Shown: positions 40,790 through 51,359, numbered from the stretch's first letter. The stretch: 64,000 bases of DNA from Paraburkholderia caffeinilytica (GCF_003368325.1 NZ_CP031467.1:992001-1056000); one strand, 5' to 3'. Notes: generated from the letters alone by a model not told the origin. Program-made: numbers and translations.

Positions 40790-41554
40790 TTAAGCGCTTG
40801 CGCCGAGACGGGCGGCGACCATGATCGCCTTCATCTCGCGCACAGCGTTGTCCCAGCCGGCGAAGATCGCATGCGCGACGATCGCGTGGCCGATATTCAG
40901 CTCGACGATGCCTTCGATCGCAGCGATCTGCTGAACGTTGGTGTAGTGCAGGCCATGCCCCGCATTGACCTTGATGCCAAGCGTCGCACCGAACTCGACG
41001 GCACGCACCACGCGCTCATATTCGCGCTGCTGTTCGGCAGGATCGTGCGCTTCAGCATAGCGGCCCGTGTGCAGTTCGATCACCGGTGCGCCCGCTTCGT
41101 GCGCCGCGCGGATTTGCGTTTCGTCCGGATCGATGAAGAGCGACACGCGCGAGTTCGCGTCGGCGAGCTGCTTGCATGCGGCGCGCACGGCTTCGAACTG
41201 GCCGGCGACGTCGAGACCGCCTTCAGTGGTCAGTTCCTGGCGCTTTTCCGGCACGAGGCAAACGTCGTGCGGCTGCACTTCACACGCGATGTCCAGCATC
41301 TCCTGCGTGACCGCGCATTCCAGATTCATGCGCGTTTTCAACAGCGGCCGCAGCTTGCGCACGTCGGCGTCGACGATATGGCGGCGGTCTTCCCTCAGAT
41401 GCAGCGTGATCACGTCGGCGCCGGCCTCTTCCGCCATCAGCGCGGCGCGGATCGGATCGGGGTAGGACGTGCCGCGCGCGTTGCGCAGCGTGGCGACGTG
41501 ATCGATGTTCACGCCCAGGTCAATCACATTCGGCGACGTAAGAAAGAAGCTCAT
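40790..41554 (-). CDS. pdxJ: Pyridoxine 5'-phosphate synthase
   Basis: PdxJ condenses 3-amino-2-oxopropyl phosphate with deoxyxylulose 5-phosphate to give pyridoxine 5'-phosphate. From ATG 41552-41554 it has 254 residues, a TIM barrel starting [19 protein letters not shown]. Further family blocks are [12 protein letters not shown], and GHGLHYTNV near the end. The ATG overlaps the recO stop (ATGA), so translation is probably coupled. The frame is open for 55 more codons upstream inside recO. Confidence 0.98.
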   Translation of the reverse strand: MSFFLTSPNVIDLGVNIDHVATLRNARGTSYPDPIRAALMAEEAGADVITLHLREDRRHIVDADVRKLRPLLKTRMNLECAVTQEMLDIACEVQPHDVCLVPEKRQELTTEGGLDVAGQFEAVRAACKQLADANSRVSLFIDPDETQIRAAHEAGAPVIELHTGRYAEAHDPAEQQREYERVVRAVEFGATLGIKVNAGHGLHYTNVQQIAAIEGIVELNIGHAIVAHAIFAGWDNAVREMKAIMVAARLGASA

Positions 41555-42483
41555 AAGTTCTGCAAGTCGATCAGTATCTGGCGTGTCGCGAGCGGCGTGC
41601 CGCCAAGATACGTGTTGAGTAGAAAACGCATCAGCGTTTTGCTTTGCGCCACAGTCTGCGCTCGATGGTAATCGTCCTTTTCCATATCGAGCAAGGTCTG
41701 GCCTGCGATCACCGGCCATTGCGCGGGCAGATCGTCGGATGCTTCGCGCACGCCGCGCTCGGGGTCGAACACGTAGCGGCCGTCGGCCTGCACGGCTTTG
41801 CGCGCGACGGTGCGATCGAGCGCCATGGCATAGCCGGTCTCGCGCAGCAGCACGCGTTCGAACGAACGCAGCACCTGCACGGGCGGTTCGTCATGCGCGA
41901 GGCGCGTCATCGTCACGACGTAGTGATGGAACAGTTGCGGATGCGGATCTTCGCGCGCGCAGAATTTGACCAACAGTTCGTTGACGTAGAAACCGCAGAG
42001 CAGCGCGTCGCCCGCCAAAGGCAACATGCCGCCGACCCATTCGGCGCCGGTCAGCGTGCGCACTTCGGATTTGCCGGACCACGACAAGGCGAGCGGCTGG
42101 AACGTCTGCAGCACGCCGCGCAAAGCGGAGTGCGGACGTTTGGCGCCCTTCGCGACGAGCGCGAGACGGCCGTGATCGCGCGACAGCACGTCGATGATCA
42201 GGCTGGTCTCGCGGTACGGATAGCTGTGCAGGACAAAGGCGGGTTGCTCCGCGATCCGGTAATCGGAAGCAGAAGTGCGAGGCGCCCGCCGCGCCGGCGC
42301 TTTGCGCGGCTCGCCTTCGGCGCTTTGAGCACCGCTTTGAGCAGCCTGAGCGCTTTTGCCACTCGATGAGGCTTTTTTGCTACTGCGAGCAGGTTTGGAC
42401 GGCTCGCGTGCCGGCTCAGCCGGCGCCGAGTCGTCCGGGTCAGCGTCGGAATTCAGCGTCATCCACGCGTCATTCGTACCCAT
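41551..42483 (-). CDS. recO: DNA repair protein RecO with N-terminal extension
   Basis: RecO helps load RecA on SSB-coated single-stranded DNA. The conserved protein begins near residue 76 ([34 protein letters not shown]), the OB-fold domain. It is preceded by about 75 Ser/Ala/Lys/Pro-rich residues that the 242-residue E. coli protein lacks. The start at 42483 overlaps the era stop; ATG 42462 (MTLN) is an alternative. Part of the extension is almost certainly translated, because no start lies between it and the OB fold in a better position. Confidence 0.92.
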   Translation of the reverse strand: MGTNDAWMTLNSDADPDDSAPAEPAREPSKPARSSKKASSSGKSAQAAQSGAQSAEGEPRKAPARRAPRTSASDYRIAEQPAFVLHSYPYRETSLIIDVLSRDHGRLALVAKGAKRPHSALRGVLQTFQPLALSWSGKSEVRTLTGAEWVGGMLPLAGDALLCGFYVNELLVKFCAREDPHPQLFHHYVVTMTRLAHDEPPVQVLRSFERVLLRETGYAMALDRTVARKAVQADGRYVFDPERGVREASDDLPAQWPVIAGQTLLDMEKDDYHRAQTVAQSKTLMRFLLNTYLGGTPLATRQILIDLQNL

Positions 42484-43369
42484 ACGCGCGGAGTCCGGCT
42501 TCGTTGTCAGCCCAGCCGCTCTTCACCTTGATGAAGGTTTCCAGATACACCGGGCCGTCGAACAGCTTTTCCATGTCAAGGCGCGCTTCGGTGCTGATCT
42601 GCTTCAGCTTGGCGCCCTTCTGACCAATGATCATCGCTTTGTGCATATCGCGATCGACCATGATGGTCGCAAAAATACGGCGCAGACGGCCTTCGGTTTC
42701 GAACTTGTCGATCAGCACGGTGCTCGTGTACGGCAGTTCGTCCCCGGTCCAGCGGAACACTTTTTCGCGCAGGATTTCGGCGGCGAGAAAACGCTCGCTG
42801 CGATCGGTCAGATCGTCTTCCCCGTAGATCGGCGCACCTTCCGGCAGGAACGGCTTGACCGTCTCCATCAACCGCTTGATGTCGTCCTGATTCTTCGCCG
42901 AAAGCGGCACGATCTCATTGAACTGGCGCAACGCCGCTACCTGCTGCATGAACGGAAACAGCGAATCCTTATCCGAGACGCGATCGAGCTTGTTCGCGAT
43001 CAGCAGCGTCGGCACCGACGGCGGGATCAGATCGAGCACCTTCTGGTCATCCGGGCCGAAGCGGCCGGCTTCGATCACAAACAGGATCGCATCGACCGAA
43101 GTCAGCGTGGACGTGACGGCACGGTTGAGCGAACGGTTCAGCGCGCCGCTGTGCCTGGTCTGGAAACCCGGCGTGTCGACGAAGATGTACTGCGCGTCCT
43201 CAAGCGTGTGAATGCCGGTGATGCGGTGGCGCGTGGTCTGCGCCTTGCGCGACGTGATACTGACTTTCTGGCCGACCAGCGCATTCATCAGCGTGGACTT
43301 GCCGACGTTCGGACGGCCGACGATCGCGACCATGCCGCAGCGAAAACCAGTGGGAGTGGGAGCGTTCAT
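42470..43369 (-). CDS. era: GTPase Era
   Basis: Era is a GTPase that binds the 3' end of 16S rRNA during 30S maturation. It has 299 residues. G1 is GRPNVGKS, G3 DTPG and G4 NKLD. The C-terminal KH domain holds [12 protein letters not shown]. It follows rnc by 55 bases and overlaps the proposed recO start by 14 bases. Confidence 0.98.
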   Translation of the reverse strand: MNAPTPTGFRCGMVAIVGRPNVGKSTLMNALVGQKVSITSRKAQTTRHRITGIHTLEDAQYIFVDTPGFQTRHSGALNRSLNRAVTSTLTSVDAILFVIEAGRFGPDDQKVLDLIPPSVPTLLIANKLDRVSDKDSLFPFMQQVAALRQFNEIVPLSAKNQDDIKRLMETVKPFLPEGAPIYGEDDLTDRSERFLAAEILREKVFRWTGDELPYTSTVLIDKFETEGRLRRIFATIMVDRDMHKAMIIGQKGAKLKQISTEARLDMEKLFDGPVYLETFIKVKSGWADNEAGLRAYGYE

Positions 43370-43424
43370 ATTCGGGCTACGGCAGGTTCAGATCGACGCG
43401 CGAGGAATGGCGCGCCGATGGCAA

Positions 43425-44726
43425 TCAATGGCCCGCATCGGCGACGCGGGTTTGCACCGCGTCGCCGACGCCGGGTTCGTGTTCGATCGGTGCCGGCACG
43501 CCAGGCGCGGGCACGGCTGCGCCGGGTGTGGTTTCACGGCTGCGGTGTTTGTCGGCGCTGCGGACGGTGGCTTCCGGCTTGGCTTCGGCGGCCTTTGCGT
43601 CCGAGGGTTTTGCGTCCGAGGGTTTTGCGTCTGCAGGCTTCGTGATTTCGGCAGATTTGGCGTCCAGCTTGTCGGCTGGCTTGTCCGCGGCCTGCTTGTC
43701 CGCGGCGGGCTTGTCCGTGCCAGCCGCAGATCTGTCGCTCGCGTGGGGAGCAGACCTGTCAGCTCTCTCAACGCGCTCCGGCTTGTCCTGCCCGCTGTAT
43801 TCCACGTGCGCGGCGCGAATCACAGCCAGCGGCGCAGAGGTCGCGGCCAGGGCCGGCCGTTCGGCTGAGGACTCTGCTGCCGGCACGGTGCCGGTGCGGG
43901 TTTCACCTCGCCCGGCCCCACGCTCACCTTTGCGATCCGGGCTGCGTAAATCGAGCGCGGCCTGCACACCGGTCACGCCGGGCACGATCTCCTGCTCGGC
44001 ATTCTTCGCCGCGCGGGCACCCTTTGAACGCTTGGGCTTGGCGACCACGGCGGGCGCGGCGGCCATGACTTCGTCGAGCGCCTTCTTGGCCGCGGCCTGC
44101 TCGGCCGCACGACGGCTCGCGCCGGAGCCGGACACCTTGACGTCCAGCTTCGGCACCGTGCATTCGACTTCAAATTGCTGATTGTGCGCCGCACCATGCG
44201 TTGCGACGACCGTGTACGTCGGTAACGCGATCTTGTGGCCTTGCAGATACTCCTGCAGCAGCGTCTTCGCGTCTTTGCCGAGCGTGCGCGGGTCGATGTG
44301 ATCGAGAATCGGCACGTAAAGGCGCTTGATGACCGTCTGGGCGGCATCGAACCCGCCGTCGAGGAACACCGCGCCCAGCACGGCTTCGAGCGTGTCAGCG
44401 AGGATCGACGGACGGCGGAAGCCGCCGCTGCGCAATTCACCCTCACCGAGGCGCAGGCCCTCGGAGATATTCAGGGCCTGAGCGATTTCGTAAAGCGACT
44501 GCTGCTTGACCAGATTGGCACGGACGCGCGACAGGTCGCCTTCGTCCAGTTTGCCGAAACGTTGGAACAAAAGCGCAGCCACCGCGCAATTCAGAACGGA
44601 GTCGCCGAGAAACTCGAGCCGTTCGTTGTGCGTGGAGCTATGACTGCGGTGCGTTAAAGCCTGGCGCAACAATTCCGCATTGCGAAATTCGTAGCGCAGA
44701 CGGCTTTCCAACGGAGATAGGGGCAT
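43425..44726 (-). CDS. rnc: Ribonuclease III with a long disordered C-terminal tail
   Basis: RNase III cleaves double-stranded RNA, including rRNA precursors. The catalytic domain carries the signature [12 protein letters not shown] near residue 34. The double-stranded RNA-binding domain ends near residue 225 with [20 protein letters not shown] further 205 or so residues rich in Ala, Lys, Pro, Asp and Glu follow, making 433 residues against 226 in E. coli. The tail contains in-frame five-residue repeats (PSDAK, ADKPA). era follows, as in E. coli. Confidence 0.96.
   Translation of the reverse strand: MPLSPLESRLRYEFRNAELLRQALTHRSHSSTHNERLEFLGDSVLNCAVAALLFQRFGKLDEGDLSRVRANLVKQQSLYEIAQALNISEGLRLGEGELRSGGFRRPSILADTLEAVLGAVFLDGGFDAAQTVIKRLYVPILDHIDPRTLGKDAKTLLQEYLQGHKIALPTYTVVATHGAAHNQQFEVECTVPKLDVKVSGSGASRRAAEQAAAKKALDEVMAAAPAVVAKPKRSKGARAAKNAEQEIVPGVTGVQAALDLRSPDRKGERGAGRGETRTGTVPAAESSAERPALAATSAPLAVIRAAHVEYSGQDKPERVERADRSAPHASDRSAAGTDKPAADKQAADKPADKLDAKSAEITKPADAKPSDAKPSDAKAAEAKPEATVRSADKHRSRETTPGAAVPAPGVPAPIEHEPGVGDAVQTRVADAGH
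43593..43637 (-). repeat. 15-bp tandem repeat inside the rnc tail
   Basis: Three 15-base units encode [10 protein letters not shown] and PADAK in the RNase III tail; the first two differ at one base. A second 15-base pattern ([10 protein letters not shown]) lies at about 43678-43722. Confidence 0.85.
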
Positions 44727-44829
44727 GGGCAGAGTATAACGCGGGCGCCTGCCCCGGCGAAAACGCGGGACGGCCAGCGGAAAAAGCGTGGTGAAGCGAC
44801 GTTACCGCGGATTCTTAAAGTAGCGTGAT

Positions 44830-44879
44830 AACACGCCGCGACCGATGTGACTCAAGTGTGGCCACCCGCGCGGCGTGTT
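44830..44879 (-). terminator. Inverted repeat after lepB, possible attenuator
   Basis: The arms AACACGCCGCG (44830-44840) and CGCGGCGTGTT (44869-44879) pair perfectly around 28 bases, which contain a small GTGGCCAC palindrome. There is no clear U tract. It lies in the 174-base gap between lepB and rnc. Confidence 0.4.
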
Positions 44880-44900
44880 GTGCAATCAAGGCATGCGTGC

Positions 44901-45794
44901 TCAGTGGAATGAGCCGATGCGCTTCAGATCGCTGAAGTTCATCCAGATAAAAAACGCGCGGCCGACGATATTCTTATCCGGTGCAAAACCCCAGTAACGG
45001 CTATCCGCACTGTTATCGCGGTTGTCGCCCATCATGAAGTAATTGCCCGGCGGCACTTTGCAGATCACGCCGCGTGCGTTGTACGTGCAGTTATCGCGAT
45101 ACGGATAATCTTCCGCACCGACGATGAACGGCGGCACGGCCGGGTTGTTCAGAATCGCGTTCTTGCGGCCGTTGATATTTTCTTCGAATTGCTTCGCGTA
45201 GCCGAGGCGCTCTTCGTCGAGATAGTCGGGCAGCGGCGTTTCCGGCACCGGCTTGCCGTTGATGGTCAGTTGCTTGTCCTGATAGGCAACCGTGTCGCCC
45301 GGCAGGCCGATCACGCGCTTGATGTAGTCGACCGATTCGTCTTTCGGGTAGCGGAACACCACCACGTCGCCGCGTTCGAGCGGACGGCCTTCGGTGATCT
45401 TCGTGTTGGTGATCGGCAGGCGGATGCCGTAGTCGAATTTATTGACGAGGATGAAATCGCCCACCAGCAGCGTCGGCACCATCGAACCCGACGGAATCTT
45501 GAACGGCTCGACCACGAACGAGCGCACCACGAACACCACCAGAATCACCGGGAAAAAGCTCGCCGAATACTCGAGCCACCACGGTTGACGCAGCTTGTCG
45601 TCACGCAGACGAGCGCGCGTTTGCGCCGCGTTTTCGTCGGCGAAACGCTCGCCGACACGTGCCTGCTGGCGGTCGAACTCAGCGACCACGGCTTCCGCCG
45701 CGCGCCGCCGTTGCGGCATGAAAACCAGTTTATCTGCGACCCATGCGACGCCCGTCAAAATGACGAGCACAAAAAGAATCAGCGCAAAATTCAT
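44901..45794 (-). CDS. lepB: Signal peptidase I
   Basis: LepB cleaves signal peptides from exported proteins at the periplasmic face. It has 297 residues with a transmembrane segment at residues 1-20 and another near 75-95. The catalytic Ser is in FKIPSGSMVPTLL, the Lys in YIKRVIGLPGD, and box E is FMMGDNRDNSADSRYWG. It is 18 bases downstream of lepA, the classic lepA-lepB pair, with rnc next. Confidence 0.97.
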   Translation of the reverse strand: MNFALILFVLVILTGVAWVADKLVFMPQRRRAAEAVVAEFDRQQARVGERFADENAAQTRARLRDDKLRQPWWLEYSASFFPVILVVFVVRSFVVEPFKIPSGSMVPTLLVGDFILVNKFDYGIRLPITNTKITEGRPLERGDVVVFRYPKDESVDYIKRVIGLPGDTVAYQDKQLTINGKPVPETPLPDYLDEERLGYAKQFEENINGRKNAILNNPAVPPFIVGAEDYPYRDNCTYNARGVICKVPPGNYFMMGDNRDNSADSRYWGFAPDKNIVGRAFFIWMNFSDLKRIGSFH

Positions 45795-45812
45795 AGGGTT
45801 CCGTTGTTCGTC

Positions 45813-47606
45813 TTATTTGTCTTCGACACGCAGAATCGCGAGGAAAGCCTCTTGCGGAATCTCGACGGACCCGACCTGCTTCATTCGCTTCTTGCCTGCC
45901 TTTTGTTTCTCGAGCAATTTCTTCTTACGGGAAATGTCGCCGCCGTAGCATTTTGCCAGCACGTTCTTACGCAATGCTTTAATGTTCTCGCGCGCAATAA
46001 TGTTCGAACCGATGGTGGCTTGAATCGCCACGTCGTACATCTGGCGCGGAATCAGTTCACGCATTTTCGCCGCGACTTCGCGACCGCGATACTGGCTTTG
46101 CGAACGGTGCACGATCACCGACAGCGCATCGACCTTGTCGCCGTTGATCAGCATGTCGACCTTCACGACGTCGGCCGCCCGATATTCCTTGAACTCGTAA
46201 TCCATCGACGCGTAGCCGCGCGAGATCGACTTCAGACGATCGAAGAAATCGAGCACGACTTCGCCCATCGGGATTTCATAGGTCAACTGCACCTGACGGC
46301 CGTGATACTGCATGTTGATCTGGTTGCCGCGCTTTTGCGTGCACAGCGTGATCACCGAGCCGACGTAGTCTTGCGGCATGTACAGATTCACGGTGACGAT
46401 CGGCTCGCGCACCTCTTCGATCTTCGAGGGCTCCGGCATCTTGGCCGGATTTTCGACCATGAGGACCGTGCCGTCGCGCTGCAGAACTTCGTACACCACG
46501 GTCGGCGCCGTGGTGATCAGGTCCATGTCGAACTCGCGCTCCAGACGTTCCTGCACGATCTCCATGTGCAGCAGACCGAGGAAGCCGCAGCGGAAACCGA
46601 AACCGAGCGCCTGCGACACTTCCGGCTCGTACATCAGCGAGGCGTCGTTCAGCTTCAGCTTTTCCAGCGAGTCGCGCAGCGCGTCGTACTGGTTCGCCTC
46701 AACCGGATAGAGACCGGCGAACACCTGCGGCTTCACTTCCTTGAAGCCCGGCAGCGGTTCGGCAGCAGGACGATTCACCAGCGTGACGGTGTCGCCCACT
46801 TTCGCCGCAGCCAGTTCCTTGATGCCGGCGATGATGAAGCCCACCTGCCCCGCGGATAGCGATTCGAGGTTCTTCGACTTCGGCGTGAACACACCGATAT
46901 GCTCGACCGGATACTGCGCGCCGGTCGCCATCATGCGGATCTTGTCTTTCGGGCGCAGCGTGCCGTTGACGATACGCACCAGCATCACGACGCCCACGTA
47001 GTTGTCGAACCACGAGTCGATGATCAGCGCCTGCAGCGGTGCTTCCGGGTCGCCCTTGGGCGGCGGCACCTTGGCGATCAGCGCTTCGAGCACGTCTTCC
47101 ACGCCGAGGCCGGTCTTCGCGCTGCAATGCGTCGCGTCGGTTGCGTCAATGCCGATGACGTCTTCGATTTCCGCGATCGCGTTCTCGGGATTCGCGGCCG
47201 GCAGGTCGATCTTGTTGAGCACCGGAATCACGTCGACACCAAGCTCGATCGCCGTGTAGCAATTGGCGACGGTTTGCGCTTCCACGCCCTGGCTTGCGTC
47301 GACGACCAGCAACGCGCCTTCACACGCGGACAGCGAGCGGCTGACTTCATAAGAGAAGTCGACGTGGCCCGGCGTGTCGATCATGTTCAGGTTGTAGATC
47401 TGCCCGTCACGGGCCTTGTACGTCAGTGCGGCCGTTTGTGCCTTGATGGTGATACCGCGCTCACGCTCGAGATCCATCGAGTCGAGCACTTGAGATTCCA
47501 TCTCGCGGTCGGACAACCCACCGCAGATCTGGATGATGCGATCGGCGAGCGTCGACTTGCCATGGTCGATGTGCGCAATGATCGAGAAGTTACGAATATG
47601 ATCCAT
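45813..47606 (-). CDS. lepA: Elongation factor 4 (LepA)
   Basis: LepA is a translational GTPase that acts on ribosomes during initiation or stalled elongation. It has 597 residues, the usual size. G1 is [14 protein letters not shown]3 DTPGHVDF and G4 NKIDLP. The LepA-specific C-terminal domain ends [22 protein letters not shown]. It is upstream of lepB. The 251-base gap before it holds a pair of small hairpins at 47665-47701. Confidence 0.98.
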   Translation of the reverse strand: MDHIRNFSIIAHIDHGKSTLADRIIQICGGLSDREMESQVLDSMDLERERGITIKAQTAALTYKARDGQIYNLNMIDTPGHVDFSYEVSRSLSACEGALLVVDASQGVEAQTVANCYTAIELGVDVIPVLNKIDLPAANPENAIAEIEDVIGIDATDATHCSAKTGLGVEDVLEALIAKVPPPKGDPEAPLQALIIDSWFDNYVGVVMLVRIVNGTLRPKDKIRMMATGAQYPVEHIGVFTPKSKNLESLSAGQVGFIIAGIKELAAAKVGDTVTLVNRPAAEPLPGFKEVKPQVFAGLYPVEANQYDALRDSLEKLKLNDASLMYEPEVSQALGFGFRCGFLGLLHMEIVQERLEREFDMDLITTAPTVVYEVLQRDGTVLMVENPAKMPEPSKIEEVREPIVTVNLYMPQDYVGSVITLCTQKRGNQINMQYHGRQVQLTYEIPMGEVVLDFFDRLKSISRGYASMDYEFKEYRAADVVKVDMLINGDKVDALSVIVHRSQSQYRGREVAAKMRELIPRQMYDVAIQATIGSNIIARENIKALRKNVLAKCYGGDISRKKKLLEKQKAGKKRMKQVGSVEIPQEAFLAILRVEDK

Positions 47607-47857
47607 TCAGTGCCGATCAAGCGAAAAAGGCGCGCTCGGACAATAGCGGAGCACGCCTTGTAAGTAGGTGAAAAACCTATCTATTTTAGCCGAAAAGGCT
47701 ATCGCCCGGCGCATCTTGCAAGGCTCGGGCGGAAAAAGACGGCTCAGCAAGCATCTTTGCATGGGACCGGAGTAAGGCGCCAAAGCGCCAACTCTGGTCG
47801 ACAGGAGAGGCGTGAAACGGGGTGTGAACAGCGCACGTTCACGGCTGGTTTGGACCC

Positions 47858-48133
47858 TTAACGGGATTCCAAATGGGTCACTGCAGCGCGTGCTGCGAGC
47901 GCGGCGCGAACCCGCGCCGCGTCAAGATGATAGTGACACAGTTCGATGCCGTCACAGACCAGAACCGGAACCAGTTCGTTATAACGGGCTTCCAGCAAGG
48001 GATCCGTGTCGACGTCGATCACGACGACTTGCGCGGCGAATTCGGCCAGCAACGGCTCGAGGGCGGCGCGCATGTCGTCGCACAAGTGGCACCACGCGCG
48101 CCCGTAGAGCGTGAGCAGCGCCATCGACTTCAT
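47858..48133 (-). CDS. Glutaredoxin-like thioredoxin-fold protein (DUF836 type)
   Basis: A 91-residue single-domain protein with an N-terminal strand and the redox-type motif RAWCHLCDDM, followed by a cis-Pro loop (VPVLVCDG). It resembles small glutaredoxin-like proteins often found between mucD and lepA. The start overlaps the degQ stop (ATGA), so it is probably translated together with the protease. A role in envelope redox stress is only inferred. Confidence 0.88.
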   Translation of the reverse strand: MKSMALLTLYGRAWCHLCDDMRAALEPLLAEFAAQVVVIDVDTDPLLEARYNELVPVLVCDGIELCHYHLDAARVRAALAARAAVTHLESR

Positions 48134-49647
48134 TTTGGGGCGCTACGCGGGCGAATCGGCACGAACTGCGTGTTCTCGCCACGACGGACCAGCAACGCAA
48201 CCATCTTCTGCGAGTCGAGGTGTGCGGTCAGATCGTCGAACTGTTTCGCGCTCGTGATATCGGTATCGCCCACCCGCAGGACGATGTCGCCCTTCTGCAG
48301 CCCGACGCGCACGGCCGGGCCGTCTACCGCGTCGATCTGCACACCGTTGTGCAGCTTCAGCGCCTTCATCTGGTCAGCCGGGATATCGCTAACGGCAAGG
48401 CCCAACACATTCGTGGCGCGCTGCTTCGGCGCCGGCGGCTTTTTATCGTCTGCCTTGGCGGTCTTGTCCGGCTGCATCTCGGCAATCGTGACCGGCAGCT
48501 CGCGCGTTTGACCCTTGCGCCAGATCGTGATGGTCGACTTGGTGCCCGGCTTCGTATCGCCAACCATACGCGGCAGATCCGTTGCCGTATCGACCGAATG
48601 GCCGTTGAACTTCAGGATGATGTCGCCCGGCTGCACGCCGGCTTTGTCTGCCGGGCCGCCCGGCTCAACGCTGCTAACCAGCGCGCCCTGTGCCTTCGGC
48701 AGACCGAGCGAATCGGCCACGTCTTTCGTTACTTCGCCGATCGCCACCGCGATGCGGCCGCGCACGACCTTGCCCGATGCCTTCAGCTGGTCGGCCACGC
48801 GCATCGCCTCGTCGATCGGAATCGCGAACGAGATGCCCATGAAGCCGCCCGTGCGACTGTAGATCTGCGAATTGATGCCGATCACTTCGCCTTGCATGTT
48901 GATCAGCGGACCGCCTGAATTACCCGGATTGACGGCCACGTCGGTCTGGATGAACGGCAGATAATCGCCCGTATCGCGCCCCTTTGCGCTGACGATACCG
49001 GCCGTCACCGTGTTCTCGAGACCGAACGGCGAACCAATCGCGACCACCCACTCGCCCACCCGCACCTTGTTCGAGTCGCCAATCGTGATGGTCGGCAAAT
49101 TGGCCGCGCTGATCTTCACGACGGCAACATCGGTCCGATCATCCACGCCGATCAGTTTGGCCTTGAACTCGCGTTTGTCGGTGAGGGTGACGTAGATGGT
49201 ATCGGCGTCGTCCACGACGTGCGCATTGGTCATCACGTAGCCGTCGGCCGACAGGATGAAGCCTGAGCCGACGCCGCTGTTCTGTTCGGCGTCGCTGTTA
49301 TCAGGCGAATCCTGGCTGCCGCCGCTCCCGCCGCTGCCACCGTTATCGCCACCGCGTGGCACACCAGGCGATTGCGGCGACTGCGGCAACGGGATGCCGA
49401 AGAAGCGCCGGAAAAACTCCGACATGTCGCCATCGTCCATGCCTGGCGGCAATCCGCCACGGGCACCGCTGTTCGACACGCGCGTGGTCGTGCGAATGTT
49501 GACGACTGCCGGGCCGACCTTGTCGACGAGGTCAGTAAAGTCGGGCAGATTGGCTGCGGGAGCCGCCGACGCCATGTGCGGCACGAGCGGCAAACACGCC
49601 GCTACCACCGCGGCCGCGAGGAATTTGCGCACCGAGAAAGTCGTCAT
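48130..49647 (-). CDS. DegQ/MucD-type periplasmic serine protease
   Basis: An HtrA-family protease and chaperone of the envelope, 505 residues. A signal peptide covers residues 1-28. The catalytic triad is His in TNAHVVDD, Asp in DRTDVAVVKI and Ser in NPGNSGGPL. Two PDZ domains follow (near 290-380 and 405-495). The loop between the first strands is enlarged to a Pro/Gly/Ser/Asp-rich stretch of about 40 residues. It is downstream of rpoE-rseA-rseB and is likely part of the sigma-E regulon, as mucD is. Confidence 0.96.
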   Translation of the reverse strand: MTTFSVRKFLAAAVVAACLPLVPHMASAAPAANLPDFTDLVDKVGPAVVNIRTTTRVSNSGARGGLPPGMDDGDMSEFFRRFFGIPLPQSPQSPGVPRGGDNGGSGGSGGSQDSPDNSDAEQNSGVGSGFILSADGYVMTNAHVVDDADTIYVTLTDKREFKAKLIGVDDRTDVAVVKISAANLPTITIGDSNKVRVGEWVVAIGSPFGLENTVTAGIVSAKGRDTGDYLPFIQTDVAVNPGNSGGPLINMQGEVIGINSQIYSRTGGFMGISFAIPIDEAMRVADQLKASGKVVRGRIAVAIGEVTKDVADSLGLPKAQGALVSSVEPGGPADKAGVQPGDIILKFNGHSVDTATDLPRMVGDTKPGTKSTITIWRKGQTRELPVTIAEMQPDKTAKADDKKPPAPKQRATNVLGLAVSDIPADQMKALKLHNGVQIDAVDGPAVRVGLQKGDIVLRVGDTDITSAKQFDDLTAHLDSQKMVALLVRRGENTQFVPIRPRSAPK

Positions 49648-49684
49648 ATCGTAGCTAGCCGAGGGATTCGAGTGATTCGGAGGA

Positions 49685-50728
49685 TTACTTCGGAGCTTTA
49701 TATTCTATGGCAGACGCAAATTGCTGCAATGTGGTCTGGGGCACTTCACCAAGCAGGGTAATCCAGAAGTCGCCGCGCCGCTTGACCAGCACGTGCGTGG
49801 CGCCGCTACTGCCCGCGCCCTCCTTGCGAGTATTGTTCTCGACCGGCTCGACGAACACCGAAATGGCCGCGAGGCCATCGGAGAATACTGCCTGATCGAC
49901 CGCAATGGTCGGCTGGCCCGCGTCACGCGCGGCCATGGGGCGGCGAAGCTCGCGAATCCTGCGGAATCCCGGTACCGTCGGCGTGATCTGCCAGCCTTGC
50001 GCAGCCATGTCGACCGGTTCGACCGGCGGACGCACGACCGTCCAACCTGTCGTATTACGAATGCCGTTGACGATGGCGGCCTTGTCGGCCGCCACGCCGA
50101 TGCGAATCTGCGAAAACGACAACTGCTCGAGCACCTGGCCGTTCGGGTCAAGCGTCTGCGCACGCAGCAGCAGGCCGGTCTTCTTGTCGGCCCACAGCTT
50201 GTAGGCAAAGCGGTATGCGTCTTTCGGGTCGAGTTCGATCACCTGACTGTCGACACCCGCGACGCGGTCGTCGCCGAGCAGCTTCGGCTCGTACACCGAC
50301 AGCACCTGCTCGCCGCTTACAGCCAGCAGTGCAGGAAACGAATCTTTGTTCTGGCGCTTCTCGACCACGCACAGATGCCGCTCAGGCACGAACGTGTAGA
50401 GATCGTCGTTGTGGCGAAGCATTTTGCGCGGCTTGCCGTCGAGGCTTTCGAGTTGCTCGAATTCGCCATCGGTGCGGGTCGCGTAGTGCGCGATCCGCGA
50501 CGTCTGAACGAAATTGCCGCGCTGATAGACGAACGCGCCCTCGTAGTTCTGCAACTGGGCGGCCTGATGAATTCGATCGAGCAGCTCCGCGGCCGTGCGA
50601 CGGACGACGAGTGGATCGTCGGTTTGTGCAAAGACCCGCGGCGTGGCGGACAACAATACGGCTGCGCAGAACAGAAATGCCGGCAGCCGCCCCCAGATAG
50701 TCGTTTTATTCAACCGCGGAGTCTGCAT
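49685..50728 (-). CDS. rseB: Sigma-E regulatory protein RseB (MucB)
   Basis: RseB binds the periplasmic part of RseA, shields it from proteolysis and senses mislocalised lipopolysaccharide or outer-membrane proteins. The protein has 347 residues with a signal peptide (residues 1-35). The LolA-like N-terminal domain contains NYEGAFVYQRGN, and the C-terminal domain ends with a THVLVKRRGDFWITLLGEVP strand pair. I chose ATG 50726-50728; a TTG directly before it is also possible. Four bases separate it from rseA. Confidence 0.95.
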   Translation of the reverse strand: MQTPRLNKTTIWGRLPAFLFCAAVLLSATPRVFAQTDDPLVVRRTAAELLDRIHQAAQLQNYEGAFVYQRGNFVQTSRIAHYATRTDGEFEQLESLDGKPRKMLRHNDDLYTFVPERHLCVVEKRQNKDSFPALLAVSGEQVLSVYEPKLLGDDRVAGVDSQVIELDPKDAYRFAYKLWADKKTGLLLRAQTLDPNGQVLEQLSFSQIRIGVAADKAAIVNGIRNTTGWTVVRPPVEPVDMAAQGWQITPTVPGFRRIRELRRPMAARDAGQPTIAVDQAVFSDGLAAISVFVEPVENNTRKEGAGSSGATHVLVKRRGDFWITLLGEVPQTTLQQFASAIEYKAPK

Positions 50729-50732
50729 CAAA

Positions 50733-51359
50733 CTATTGGCCTTGCGTAGAAACGGCGGCAGCGCGAATCAGCGGCATCGAGCCCGGCATGACCGGTTGCT
50801 GCGCGAATTGCTGGTGAGCTTCCAGATACTGATCGAGACTGGCGTCACGAATGATGTTGGCGTCTTGCGCGACCGGCTGGAGCGTAGCGGCCGGCATCGA
50901 CGCCATGGCCACACGCTGCAGCGAATCGCCATGCGACTGGATCGACGCGACTTGCGCCACACCTGGGCTGCCCGGCACGCCTTGCAATTGCGGCACGACG
51001 ATCCACGTCAGCGTGGCAGCGGCGGCTGCGACAGCAAACGCGGGCACGACGCGCCGGCGCAACGCCAGCAAACGCCGCGCGACCGGCATTGCGGCAGGTG
51101 CGAGCACGTGCGGCTCGTTGTCGAAACGCGCGGCAAAACCGCTCAGGAACGCACTGCTCGCCGCCGGGCTGACCGCCAGATCGTCGGAACGCAGCGCGTC
51201 GCCGATCAGGTGATAGCACGACCAGGCGGCACGATCTTCACCGTCCAGTTCGGCAACAAACGCGTTCAGATGCTCTTCGCCGAACAGCTCACCGTCGACA
51301 AAAGCGGACAGACGCTCGCCGCGCGAGCTGGCGTGCGATTGCATCGAGACCGACCCCAT
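50733..51359 (-). CDS. rseA: Anti-sigma-E factor RseA (MucA)
   Basis: RseA is an inner-membrane protein whose cytoplasmic N-terminus holds RpoE inactive until regulated proteolysis. From ATG 51357-51359 it has 208 residues. The N-terminal anti-sigma domain contains GERLSAFVDGELFGEEH and AAWSCYHLIGDALR. One transmembrane segment lies near residues 92-112 (FAVAAAAATLTWIVV). GGGGAG sits four bases before this ATG; another in-frame ATG four codons upstream (51371) is possible. It is 82 bases downstream of rpoE. Confidence 0.94.
   Translation of the reverse strand: MGSVSMQSHASSRGERLSAFVDGELFGEEHLNAFVAELDGEDRAAWSCYHLIGDALRSDDLAVSPAASSAFLSGFAARFDNEPHVLAPAAMPVARRLLALRRRVVPAFAVAAAAATLTWIVVPQLQGVPGSPGVAQVASIQSHGDSLQRVAMASMPAATLQPVAQDANIIRDASLDQYLEAHQQFAQQPVMPGSMPLIRAAAVSTQGQ

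Noticed and set aside
47665..47701. mini-ykkC riboswitch before lepA
   Set aside because: The loops lack the ACGR sequence of that family and the gene is not a guanidine or exporter gene.
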